Below are positions 56,180 to 64,000 of a DNA stretch of 64,000 bases, piece by piece. Each line of letters begins with the position of its first letter. Position 1 is the stretch's first letter. The notes under the pieces were generated by a model. It was not told where the DNA came from. It worked only from the letters and a program-made list of their open reading frames with translations, and did no database searches. The position numbers were made by a program, and so were the translations under genes. This DNA is from Blastococcus sp. HT6-30 (GTDB lineage Bacteria > Actinomycetota > Actinomycetes > Mycobacteriales > Geodermatophilaceae), in contig NZ_CP155792.1 in NCBI RefSeq assembly GCF_039729015.1, positions 268,001 to 332,000 on the forward strand, in the 5' to 3' direction.

Positions 56180-57073
56180 ATGACAGCCTCTCCCCCGCCG
56201 CAGACGATCCTCGTCACCGGCGCGGACTCCAACTACTTCTCGTTGATGAGCGACGCAATCAACTCGTTTCGGAGCTTTCCGGAGTCGCAGCAGTTGGCTC
56301 TGGGGGTTCTCGATTACGGCCTGACGGAGCAGGAGCGGCTTTGGGTCGAGGGTCAGGGCGGGCTACTGGTCCGCCCTGACCAGCTCATGCCGTTGCCAGA
56401 CGGGACTGATGAGCGCAAGGCCGTGACCTACACGAGCAGGCTCTACCTCCCCGAGTACTTCCCGGGATACCGCCGGTACATCTGGCTGGATGCGGATGCC
56501 TGGCTGCAGACGTGGGACGCGATTGACGAGCTGGTATCCGGGGCGGATGCCAGCGGCTTCGCGGCCGTTCACGAGTCAGACCCGGGTTACCGATTCGACG
56601 CCGAGCTCTCGGCGTGGAACGCGAAGCACTATCTCACCGGCTACGGCCTGGTGGGCGGGGCACGGCTGGCGGTTCAACGACGGCGACTCAACGCTGGGGT
56701 GTTCTGTGCACTCGGGGACGCTCCGCAATGGGCGAGCTGGCGCACCGCGATGGAGACGGCGGTGTCCAGAACCGGACGCGTCACACCGCACGACCAGTTC
56801 GCCATGAACAAGATCGTGTTTCTGGACCGTGTACCCGTCGGCGTGCTGGAGCCACGGAACAACTGGGTGTCGAGCCGCGGCATCCCGCGCTGGAATACCG
56901 AGCGCTCCGTCTTCTGCACGCCCAATCGCGCACTCGAGACCATCTCGATCGTGCACCTCGCCGGTCACCGGGCGAAGAGCGGGGGAACCTTCGAGGTCAC
57001 GACCACCGACGGGACCGTCATCCACACCGGGCTCCGATTCAACCAGCGACCGCAGGCCCCCGAAATCCGCTGA
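56180..57073 (+). CDS. GT8-like glycosyltransferase
   Basis: 297 residues from ATG 56180 with GGAGCG directly upstream; the frame opens at 56144. TILVTGADSNYFSLMSDAIN is the first strand. RYIWLDADAWLQTWD carries the metal-binding DAD motif. RRRLNAGVFCALGDAPQWAS is the conserved asparagine-glycine block, HDQFAMNKIVFLD is the typical GT8 D-Q block, and IVHLAGHRAKSG is the C-terminal H-x-x-G motif. A retaining transferase of GT8 type is likely. Donor and acceptor are unknown. Confidence 0.78.
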   Translation: MTASPPPQTILVTGADSNYFSLMSDAINSFRSFPESQQLALGVLDYGLTEQERLWVEGQGGLLVRPDQLMPLPDGTDERKAVTYTSRLYLPEYFPGYRRYIWLDADAWLQTWDAIDELVSGADASGFAAVHESDPGYRFDAELSAWNAKHYLTGYGLVGGARLAVQRRRLNAGVFCALGDAPQWASWRTAMETAVSRTGRVTPHDQFAMNKIVFLDRVPVGVLEPRNNWVSSRGIPRWNTERSVFCTPNRALETISIVHLAGHRAKSGGTFEVTTTDGTVIHTGLRFNQRPQAPEIR

Positions 57074-57192
57074 CGGGGTGGCATATGGGCTCAGTCACCT
57101 CGGGTGGCGGCTCCGTCGTCCGGCCAGTCCGGAAGAGGCGTCCGGACTGCGATGACTCGCCCGGAGCACCAGCCGGACAGGGCGCCGACAGG

Positions 57193-60100
57193 TCAGAGGC
57201 TTCGCAGTGCGTCGGTCACGATTGCGATCGCGGCGGGGTCGTAGAGGATCTCGTTGTGATCGCCCTCGACGCGGTGGATCGTGAAGTCTGACGATGCCTC
57301 CTCGGCCCAACCCATCGCACCGTCGGTCCAGTGCCCGCTGAGGGCGATGTTGCGCCCCTGCCACTCTCCCGACCCTATGTAGATGGTCGGGACCGGGCGA
57401 GGCAGGGGCGCCGGCCGGTGACGCAGGGCGGCGGTGCGCATGGCCCGTGAACTCCGCCGGACGGGATCACGGGTCGGCAGCTTGCGGAAGACCGCTAGCG
57501 CCAGGTCGCGGATGGCGGTGCGGCGGACGTCCGCCTTCGATGCGAGCTGTCGTGGCGCCGGCCACCGGGCCGGGACGTATGCCCGAGACCCCAGGTGGGG
57601 GGAGTCGTACATGACCAGGAGCTCCACCTGCTCGCCCTGACCGAGGAGCTGACGGGTCATCTCTCGAGCGACCAGGCCACCGATGCACTGACCGGCCAGC
57701 CGATACGGCCCGTCCGACTGCACCGTGCGGACCTCGGCCAGGTAGTGCGCCGCCATGTCCTCGATGGTCCGCTGCCCGCGGCTGCCGTCCAGCCCGTCCC
57801 ACTGCAGCGCGTAGACCGGCTGCTCCTGGGGGAGCCCTCGGGCCAGCCGCGGGAAGCTCGCGATGTTGCCTGACCCACCGTGCACGATGAACAGGGGAGT
57901 GACTGCGGGGTCGCCCACCTGGAGAGGCACCAGCGAACCCCACCGGTCGCCCTGGTCGTCGCGAAGCAGCGCGGCGAGCCCCGCGATCGTCGGGGCCTGC
58001 GCCAGTGCGCCCAGCGGCATCTCCTGTCCGAGCTGCTCGGCCACCCGCTGGGTCATCTCCGCGGCGATGAGGGAATCACCACCCAGCTCGAAGAAGTCGT
58101 CGAGCACGCCGACCTCCGGTACCCCGAGCAGGGTCGACCAGATCTCGGCGACGACCTCCTCGTGCCGGTCGGACGGGGCCTGGTAGGGGGCAGAAAGGAC
58201 ACTCCGGTCGAACGCCGCGTCCGGCAGAGATGCCGTGTCGACCTTCCCGCTGGCGGTGAGTGGCAGCTCGGGCACCACGAGATAGTGGCTGGGCACCATG
58301 TACGCCGGCAGGTGCCGGCGTGCGTAGCGGTGAACCTGACCCAGCTCGGGAGCCTCGTCCTCGGCCGCGACCAGCCACGCGGTCAACCGGGCGCCACCCT
58401 CTCCCTCGCGCACCGCGGCGACGCACTGGCCGACCCCGGGAGCCGAGGAGAGCACTGCGCCCACCTCCGCCGGCTCGATGCGGTAGCCGCGGAACTTCAC
58501 CTGGTGGTCGGTGCGGCCCAGGTACTCCAGTTCCCCAGTCGGCAGCCAGCGGACGACGTCCCCGGTGCGGTAGAGCCGGGCAGAAGCAGCGGCCCAGGCG
58601 GGTGCCGGGATGAACCGCTCGTCGGTCAGGTCAGGGCGGCCGAGATACCCCCGGGCCAGGCACGCGCCCCCGAGGTACAGCTCGCCAGGGACGCCTACCG
58701 GTCGACGGCCACCGGCCGGGTCGAGGACGTGGGCCTGGCTGTTGTCGATGGGGGTTCCGATCGGGGGGAGCAGCGGCCAGTCGGCCGGGTCGCGCCCCAG
58801 GGTGTGGGCGGTCACCACGTGGGACTCCGAAGGGCCGTACTGGTTCTCCAGAACACACCCCGGCAGGGCCCGGAAGAGGTCGCGCACGACGTCGTCGGCG
58901 CGCAGTTGTTCCCCGGCCGTGTAGACCTCGGTCAGGGTGGTCGGGACGCGGCCCGTGGCCGCCACGGCGGCGGCGAGGCCGCGCAGGGCGACGAACGGCA
59001 GGAACAACCGCTGCACGCGGTGGGCGATCAGGTAGTCGAGCAGCCGGAGCGGGTCCCGGCGCGTCGCGTCGTCGACGAGTACGAGCGTCCCGCCGGAGGC
59101 CCATGTCGTGAACAGTTCCTGGAAGGACACGTCGAAGCTCAGCGACGAGAACTGGAGCGTCCGGGCCGCTTCGCTGAACTGAGGTCTGCGCAGCTGCCAG
59201 CCGACCAGGTTGTCGAGGGCGGCCTGCGGCATGGCGACCCCCTTGGGGCGACCCGTGGACCCGGAGGTGTAGATGACGTAACCGAGGTCTCGGCCCGATC
59301 CCCCCGAAGGAAGAGCCGGGACGGTCCTGTCGGCCACCGGTTCATCCAGCAGGACGACGTGTCCCCGGTAATCCTCCGGAACGCTGTCCCGCAGACGGCT
59401 CAGGGTCAGGAGCACGGTCGCCCCCGAGTCGCCGATCATGACCTCCCGGCGTGCGTCCGGGTAGGTGGGGTCGACCGGCACGTAGGCACCGCCCGCCATC
59501 AGGACGCCGAGCACCCCGACGACCATCTCGATCGAGCGCTCGGCACAGACGACGACCGTGACGTCCGATTTCACGCCCAGCGAGTGGAGGTGGGCTGCCA
59601 ACTGCGCCGCCCGGTCACCCAACTCCTTGTAGGACACCGCACGCCCGTGGTGCTCGACCGCCGGCGCGTCGGGTGTCTGCTCCACCTGCCGCCAGAAGCG
59701 AGCCGCCAACGGCGCGTCCGGGTCGTGCGGGTGATCGGTGGCATTCCACCGGGTCAGGTCGGCGATGTCGTCCTCGGCGAGGAGCGGCAGCGATCCCACC
59801 GGGCTTTCCGGGTCGGCGACGCCTTCGGCCAGCAGGCGGACCAGGTGTTGGGAGAGCCGGGACATCCGCCAGCGGTCGAACAACTCAGCGGCCCAGTCGA
59901 GCCGGAGGCGGATGCGTTCGTCGCTCTCCCCGCAGGCCAGGACCAGGTCAGGAGGCGTCGGCCAGGTGTCCGGCCACTCGGGACTGCTGTCAGACACTGA
60001 GTGGACGAAGCCGACCTGGAACACGGGGTGCTTGGTAGGACCGGGCTCGACGCCGAGGTCGCGCACGAGGTCCTCGACGGTGCCCCGGGTGAATGCCGCG

Positions 60101-60492
60101 GCAGTGGACAGTGCCTCGTTCGTCGCCGTCGTGTTGGCCCGCAGGCCGCCATCGAGGAACACCGGGCCCCGGACCACCGTAACTCCCGCCGTCCCACCGG
60201 GACCCGCCGCGCCGACCACGGCGTCGTCCTCCTCCGCCGTCCTGCTGAGGAGGACGCGAAACCCGGTGAGGAGCACGACGTCGAGGCCGGCGCCGACTCG
60301 TTCGGCAAGCGATCGGAGGTCGCGCGTCAGCTTCTCGTCGAGGGTCACCTCGAGGGTCGCGACGTCCGTGGTCAGCGCGGTCGGTCGCGACCGATCGGCG
60401 GGCAGTGACAACGCTGTGGGCGCGCCCTCGAGGTGGTCGGCGAGCGTCCGGAGATGCCTCTGCGCTTCACGAGAGGGGGTGCCGGCGGTCAT
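57193..60492 (-). CDS. Single-module NRPS-like protein: degenerate condensation part, A, PCP, thioesterase
   Basis: 1099 residues from ATG 60492 with AGGAGA upstream. Residues 1-250 match only the C-terminal half of a condensation domain; no HHxxxDG motif is present. The A domain follows: GGAYVPVDPTYPDARR (A2), YVIYTSGSTGRPKGVAMPQ (A3), LSFDVSFQELF (A4), ENQYGPSESHVV (A5), LYRTGDVVRWLPTGELEYLG (A7), LTASGKVDT (A10). By-eye specificity positions are D, V, Q, F, Y, A, Q, V, V; no substrate is inferred. PCP: DDFFELGGDSLIAAEM, with the phosphopantetheine Ser. Thioesterase: FIVHGGSGN, LAGQCIGGLVAREM (Cys nucleophile position), MYDSPH and GDHNEIL. It would activate and release one amino acid. Confidence 0.9.
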   Translation of the reverse strand: MTAGTPSREAQRHLRTLADHLEGAPTALSLPADRSRPTALTTDVATLEVTLDEKLTRDLRSLAERVGAGLDVVLLTGFRVLLSRTAEEDDAVVGAAGPGGTAGVTVVRGPVFLDGGLRANTTATNEALSTAAAFTRGTVEDLVRDLGVEPGPTKHPVFQVGFVHSVSDSSPEWPDTWPTPPDLVLACGESDERIRLRLDWAAELFDRWRMSRLSQHLVRLLAEGVADPESPVGSLPLLAEDDIADLTRWNATDHPHDPDAPLAARFWRQVEQTPDAPAVEHHGRAVSYKELGDRAAQLAAHLHSLGVKSDVTVVVCAERSIEMVVGVLGVLMAGGAYVPVDPTYPDARREVMIGDSGATVLLTLSRLRDSVPEDYRGHVVLLDEPVADRTVPALPSGGSGRDLGYVIYTSGSTGRPKGVAMPQAALDNLVGWQLRRPQFSEAARTLQFSSLSFDVSFQELFTTWASGGTLVLVDDATRRDPLRLLDYLIAHRVQRLFLPFVALRGLAAAVAATGRVPTTLTEVYTAGEQLRADDVVRDLFRALPGCVLENQYGPSESHVVTAHTLGRDPADWPLLPPIGTPIDNSQAHVLDPAGGRRPVGVPGELYLGGACLARGYLGRPDLTDERFIPAPAWAAASARLYRTGDVVRWLPTGELEYLGRTDHQVKFRGYRIEPAEVGAVLSSAPGVGQCVAAVREGEGGARLTAWLVAAEDEAPELGQVHRYARRHLPAYMVPSHYLVVPELPLTASGKVDTASLPDAAFDRSVLSAPYQAPSDRHEEVVAEIWSTLLGVPEVGVLDDFFELGGDSLIAAEMTQRVAEQLGQEMPLGALAQAPTIAGLAALLRDDQGDRWGSLVPLQVGDPAVTPLFIVHGGSGNIASFPRLARGLPQEQPVYALQWDGLDGSRGQRTIEDMAAHYLAEVRTVQSDGPYRLAGQCIGGLVAREMTRQLLGQGEQVELLVMYDSPHLGSRAYVPARWPAPRQLASKADVRRTAIRDLALAVFRKLPTRDPVRRSSRAMRTAALRHRPAPLPRPVPTIYIGSGEWQGRNIALSGHWTDGAMGWAEEASSDFTIHRVEGDHNEILYDPAAIAIVTDALRSL

Positions 60493-61220
60493 GTGTCTCC
60501 TGTGGGTCGGGCACGAACAGGCGCAAAGGGAAGGTCGCATGGGCGGGAACCGCATTCGCCGGCCGTGCCGGGCAGGACGAGACCGACCATATCGAGGGCT
60601 GCAGGCCTGGTCGTACCTGCGCACCGGCCGGGACCCGTTCGGTTGACACCCTCGCTCCCGGTCTGAGAGGCATGCGCGGAGCAGATTGAGCTCTTCGACC
60701 GTCGGCCAGCAGGTCGTCGGCGCTGCGCGTCGAGCTGCTCGGGGCGGAAGCTGATGCCCACCGCGGTGCCGTGCTCGACTCAGGCGGAGCAGACCGCTCT
60801 GGCGTCCAAGTCGGTCTCCGGCCGCGGCACTGCGTGTCGCAGCGCCGCCCGCCTGTGACAGGATTTGGCAACCATGTGGTAGAGCTCATAGCTCAGTCAC
60901 GTGGCGACCGGGTGCACCCTCCTGCCTACGTGACGTTCGAACGCGCTAGACACGCCGGGCCTCCGTGTTGCCGATCCCGTGGGCCCCGTGACCGCGTGTC
61001 ACGCCCTTCCTCGTCGTCGCCCCTGGCTCGGTGCTGACACGTGGCACGTCCGTCTGCGGAGGACGAGTGTGTGGCAGGACCGCAACGGCGCGGCGTGTGC
61101 TCGAACAACTTCACCGCCTGCCGCCTGTCGCCTGTGTCACCGACCCGGATCCCTTCTCGCGCCGCCACGGCGGGCGTGTGGGCGGTGAGTCCGACCGCCC
61201 TGCTCCGAATGAGGATCCCC
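60493..61220. other. Divergent intergenic region, no gene recognised
   Basis: 728 bases between the NRPS-like gene and the GT2-GtrA gene. Open frames from both genes extend into it without family residues. It should contain two promoters. I saw no convincing hexamers, terminators, tRNA or small coding region. Confidence 0.4.
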
Positions 61221-62477
61221 ATGCGTCCGCTGCTTCCACCGCACGTGCCCGATGGGCTCCAGCGACCGGATCGGACGGTCGTCATGGTCGGCAACGTCGT
61301 CGCCGACCACCGAGAGCGTGTGGGGCAGCCCTACCGGTCCCGGTTCGCCCGCACCGGCTTCGACACGACCGTCATCGTGCCGACCTTCAACGAGGGCGCG
61401 AACGCCGCCCCGCTGGTCGAGCGCCTCGCGGCGGCCATGCGCGGGCGCAGCGCCGAGATCCTTTTCGTCGACGACAGCACCGACGACACGCCCCAGCAGA
61501 TTGCCCGCCTCGCCGCGCACGCCGATCTGCCCGTGCGGATGATCCACCGGGAGGCCGAGGAGCGGGTCGGTGGCCTGGCCGGTGCGGTCGTCGCCGGCAT
61601 CTCCGCGTCGCGCAGCGACTTCGTCGTCGTCATGGACGGCGACCTGCAGCACCCGCCGGAGATGGTGCCCGCGCTGCGCGACGCCGCCGAGGACGTGGAT
61701 CTGTCCGTCGCGTCCCGCTACGGCGGCGGGGATTCCTCCGGGCTGGGCAGCACCTACCGCCGCTGGGTGTCCACCGGCAGCACGGCCATCGCCCAGGCAT
61801 GCTTCCCGCGCCGGGTCGGCCGGGTCTGCAGCGACCCGATGACCGGCTTCTTCTGCGTTCGCCGCTCGGCGATCGACCCGTCGGCTCTCCGGCCGCGCGG
61901 CTTCAAGATCCTGCTCGAGATCCTCGCGCGCCACGACCTGCGGGTCCGGGAACTGCCGTTCACGTTCGGCGAGCGCGCGGCGGGGGAGAGCAAGGCGTCC
62001 TGGCGCACCGGTCTCCGGTTCCTCCGCCAGCTGGCGAGCCTGCGGCTGGGCCGGCTGAGCCGCTTCGCAGCCGTGGGGGCGCTCGGCACGATCGTGAACC
62101 TCGCGGTGATGGCGCTGCTGCTCGCCGGACCCCTGCCGGTGAACTACGTCGTCGCCGCGATCGTCGCCGCCGAGGTCTCGATCCTGCACAACTTCGTGCT
62201 CCAGGAGCGGTTCGTCTTCCCGGACCTGCGCGACGGCGCACACCGCCGGACGCGCCGGCTGGCCCAGCACCTGGTGTTCAACAGCGTCGAGGCCGGGATC
62301 CGTCTCCCGTTGCTCGTCCTGCTCGTGGAGACCGTGGGCGTCTGGCCGCTCCTGGCGCAGGCGGCCACCCTCGCCGCCGCCTTCGTCATCCGGTTCCTCT
62401 TCGTGTCCCGCGTGGTCTACCGCCCGCGTCGGCGGCGTTCGGCCCCGGCCCCCCTTCGAGAGACCGTGGAGGTCTGA
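61221..62477 (+). CDS. GT2 glycosyltransferase fused to a GtrA-like membrane domain
   Basis: 418 residues from ATG 61221, preceded by TGAGGA; ATG 61209 is an alternative. The GT-A domain (residues 45-270) resembles polyprenyl-phosphate mannosyl/glucosyl synthases: TTVIVPTFNEGANAAPLVER, EILFVDDSTDDTPQQIA, VVVMDGDLQHPPEMVPALRD (DxD), DPMTGFFCVRRSAID, GFKILLEIL. The C-terminal GtrA domain has four helices (RFAAVGALGTIVNLAVMALL, and others). It likely makes polyprenyl-phosphate sugar and flips it for extracytoplasmic transferases. It heads the last operon, followed after 2 bases by a second GT2. Confidence 0.92.
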   Translation: MRPLLPPHVPDGLQRPDRTVVMVGNVVADHRERVGQPYRSRFARTGFDTTVIVPTFNEGANAAPLVERLAAAMRGRSAEILFVDDSTDDTPQQIARLAAHADLPVRMIHREAEERVGGLAGAVVAGISASRSDFVVVMDGDLQHPPEMVPALRDAAEDVDLSVASRYGGGDSSGLGSTYRRWVSTGSTAIAQACFPRRVGRVCSDPMTGFFCVRRSAIDPSALRPRGFKILLEILARHDLRVRELPFTFGERAAGESKASWRTGLRFLRQLASLRLGRLSRFAAVGALGTIVNLAVMALLLAGPLPVNYVVAAIVAAEVSILHNFVLQERFVFPDLRDGAHRRTRRLAQHLVFNSVEAGIRLPLLVLLVETVGVWPLLAQAATLAAAFVIRFLFVSRVVYRPRRRRSAPAPLRETVEV

Positions 62478-62479
62478 CC

Positions 62480-63781
62480 ATGGCGATCCTCTCCGGGGTC
62501 CTCGTCCTCATCGCCCTTGCCCTGCTCGTCATCGCCAGCACGACCCTGTGGTGGCAGATGCACGCCTGGATGTCCCCGCGGTCCTTCGAGTCCGTCGGCT
62601 TCCGCGTGCCCGGGCGCGCGAAGTACTCCTTCAGCCTGATCGTGCCCTGCCGCGAGGAGAGCGAGGAGGTGATGACGTCGACGGTCGAGCGGTTGCTGGC
62701 CCAGGACCACCCCGACTTCGAGGTCATCTTCTCGGTCGGGCACGACGACGCGAAGCCGATGAGCAACGGCCTGAACACCGTGCAGATCGCGGAGAAGCTG
62801 GCCCGGCGGTGGCCGACCCGCGTCCGCGTCTCGATCAACTACGACACGGTCAAGAACAAGCCGCGGCAGCTGAACACCTCGCTGCTGGACTGCACCAAGG
62901 ACGTCGTGGGCATCATCGACGCCGAGTCGCTCACCCAGCCGGGCCTGCTCCGGCACGTCGACGCGACCTTCCAGGACACCGACGCCGACGTCGTCCAGGG
63001 CGCGGTGCACCTGATGAACTACCGGGACTCCTGGTTCAGCCTCCGCAACTGCATGGAGTACCGGATCTGGTTCCGCTCCCGGCTGCACGGCCACGCCCTC
63101 TCCGGCTTCATCCCGCTGGGCGGCAACACCGTCTTCGTGAAGCGCGAACTGATCGAGCAGGTCGGTGGCTGGGACGGCGACTGCCTCGCCGAGGACTGCG
63201 AGATCGGCGTCCGGCTCTCGGCCCTGGGCAAGAAGATCGTGGTCGGCTACGACCCGGCGCTGGCCACCCAGGAGGAGACGCCGGAGCGCATCCCGCAGCT
63301 GATCAAGCAGCGGACCCGGTGGGCGCTGGGCTTCATGCAGGTCCTGGCCAAGGGGGAGTGGAAGCGGCTGCCCACCCGGTCGCAGCGGTTCCACGCCTGG
63401 TGGACGCTGGTCCAGCAGCACGCGGTGGCCTTCTCGGGCGTCGTCCTGCCGCTGGCCATCCTGACCGGGGTCCTCGCCAGCGTTCCCCCGCTGGTGGTGC
63501 TGATCACCCTCCTGCCCTTGGCGCCGACGGTGACCATGCTCGGCTTCGAGATGCTCATCCTCCGCGAGTGGAGCCAGGAGATGGGGCTCGAGGTCCGGTT
63601 CCGCGACTATCTCCGGCTGCTCGTCTCGCTGCCCTTCTACCAGCTGCTGCTGGCCATCGCGGTCCTCCGGGCGATCTGGAAGTACGTGACCGGCGACTTC
63701 GCCTGGGAGAAGACCGCCCACGCGGGCTCCCACATCACCCCCCAGCTGTCCGTCGTCCCGAACGAGGAGCGCGCCGCATGA
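62480..63781 (+). CDS. Membrane GT2 glycosyltransferase (processive/cellulose-synthase-like)
   Basis: 433 residues. One N-terminal helix (VLVLIALALLVIASTTLWW), a cytoplasmic GT-A domain, then three or four C-terminal helices. FSLIVPCREESEEVMTSTVE begins the fold, VVGIIDAESLTQPGLLRHVD has the DAE metal motif, GWDGDCLAEDCEIGVRLSAL is the TED-like block, and QLIKQRTRWALGFMQVLAKG is the Q-x-x-R-W motif of processive beta-glycosyltransferases. It may polymerise a glycan directly through the membrane, independent of Wzx/Wzy. GGAGG precedes the ATG. The stop overlaps the next ATG (ATGA). Confidence 0.9.
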   Translation: MAILSGVLVLIALALLVIASTTLWWQMHAWMSPRSFESVGFRVPGRAKYSFSLIVPCREESEEVMTSTVERLLAQDHPDFEVIFSVGHDDAKPMSNGLNTVQIAEKLARRWPTRVRVSINYDTVKNKPRQLNTSLLDCTKDVVGIIDAESLTQPGLLRHVDATFQDTDADVVQGAVHLMNYRDSWFSLRNCMEYRIWFRSRLHGHALSGFIPLGGNTVFVKRELIEQVGGWDGDCLAEDCEIGVRLSALGKKIVVGYDPALATQEETPERIPQLIKQRTRWALGFMQVLAKGEWKRLPTRSQRFHAWWTLVQQHAVAFSGVVLPLAILTGVLASVPPLVVLITLLPLAPTVTMLGFEMLILREWSQEMGLEVRFRDYLRLLVSLPFYQLLLAIAVLRAIWKYVTGDFAWEKTAHAGSHITPQLSVVPNEERAA

Positions 63782-64000
63782 CCACCGTCCTCGAACGCCC
63801 CGACGTCGTCGAGACCGACCGGACCCCGGCGCCGCCACGCCCGCGCGGCGCGCTGGGGCTCCGTTCGGAGCGCCTGCTCGTCACCCTCGGGCTCCTGGTC
63901 GTGGGGGTGGCGCACTCGCTGAACCTGGCCGGCTGGCCGCGCTACTGGGACGACGAGGGGACGTACTACTCCCAGGCGTGGTCGGTCGCCAACCTCGGCG
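63778..64000 (+). CDS. GT39-like integral membrane glycosyltransferase, partial
   Basis: Only 74 residues are visible before the window ends. A Pro-rich N-terminus, then the first helix (LLVTLGLLVVGVAHSLNLAG) and WPRYWDDEGTYYSQAW. This is the catalytic Asp-Glu loop after helix 1 of GT39/ArnT-type polyprenyl-phosphate-sugar-dependent transferases. The ATG at 63778 is in an ATGA overlap with the previous gene. It would use the lipid-linked sugar made by the GT2-GtrA protein at 61221. Confidence 0.8.
   Translation, partial: MTTVLERPDVVETDRTPAPPRPRGALGLRSERLLVTLGLLVVGVAHSLNLAGWPRYWDDEGTYYSQAWSVANLG

Noticed and set aside
57880-60000. A 706-codon plus-strand open frame
   Set aside because: It is antisense to the NRPS-like gene, whose motifs are unambiguous. 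It is a product of high-GC third positions.
60840-60930. Possible tRNA-like sequence near GGTAGAGCTCATAGCTCAGT
   Set aside because: No cloverleaf could be formed by eye and no acceptor stem was found.

Overview
This window looks like a chromosomal exopolysaccharide (EPS) supercluster from a high-GC actinobacterium. The pervasive GTG and TTG starts, the LytR-CpsA-Psr protein, the fused chain-length/BY-kinase protein and the overall gene style suggest a Geodermatophilaceae-like organism (Blastococcus, Geodermatophilus or Modestobacter type). The genus is an inference. No rRNA, tRNA or CRISPR array was seen.

Layout. (1) 1-5759 is a plus-strand run of glycan genes (GT2, Wzy-like polymerase, GT4, hexapeptide acyltransferase, CgeB-like glycosyltransferase) with visibly lower GC than the rest. 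(2) 5890-10914 is a pile of mobile DNA: IS481 and ISL3 fragments, a decayed IS3 element, an IS110 relic and an intact ISL3 element with an 8-bp target duplication. A lone methyltransferase gene sits among them. (3) 10990-18999 holds a minus-strand operon (gmd, GT26, two GT4, a fucosyltransferase-like gene and a Wzx flippase) with fcl divergent to it. Together these make GDP-L-fucose and build and export a fucose-containing repeat unit. (4) 19148-31254 is high-GC core EPS machinery: Wzc-like BY-kinase, SGNH hydrolase, two low-molecular-weight tyrosine phosphatases, LCP ligase, UDP-glucose dehydrogenase, initiating sugar-phosphate transferase and RmlB/RmlD, with an unrecognised paralogous membrane-protein family placed around rmlBD. 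(5) 31330-38665 contains the third paralog, a block of frameshifted genes (PIG-L deacetylase, flippase, secreted protein), an FMN-dependent alpha-hydroxy-acid dehydrogenase, an IS481 element with a 6-bp duplication, and an ExoA-like GT2.

(6) 39053-45730 carries a second initiating transferase followed by a tightly coupled CDP-sugar cassette (glucose-1-phosphate cytidylyltransferase, SDR, 3,5-epimerase-like protein, SAF-domain oxidoreductase) and a convergent GT4. (7) 45965-48495 is a tandem pair of GH26 glycosidases, the first a probable lipoprotein and the second membrane-anchored. (8) 48650-50900 is an IS110 transposase relic split by a 1.8-kb IS5-type unit that has matching inverted repeats and a TAA duplication and carries a truncated SDR gene. 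(9) 50987-57073 is a second Wzy/Wzz/Wzx set with GT4 and GT8-like enzymes. (10) 57193-60492 encodes a single-module NRPS-like protein with a degenerate condensation region, A, PCP and thioesterase domains. (11) 61221-64000 is an operon of a GT2-GtrA fusion, a processive-type membrane GT2 and a GT39-like protein cut by the window end.

The genes fit together as at least two Wzx/Wzy-type polysaccharide systems. There are two initiating transferases, two polymerases, two chain-length regulators, and two intact flippases plus one broken one. Supply genes cover GDP-fucose, UDP-glucuronate, part of dTDP-rhamnose, and an unusual CDP-sugar. Glycan-specific genes are compositionally foreign and flanked by insertion sequences, as expected for an exchangeable serotype-like region.
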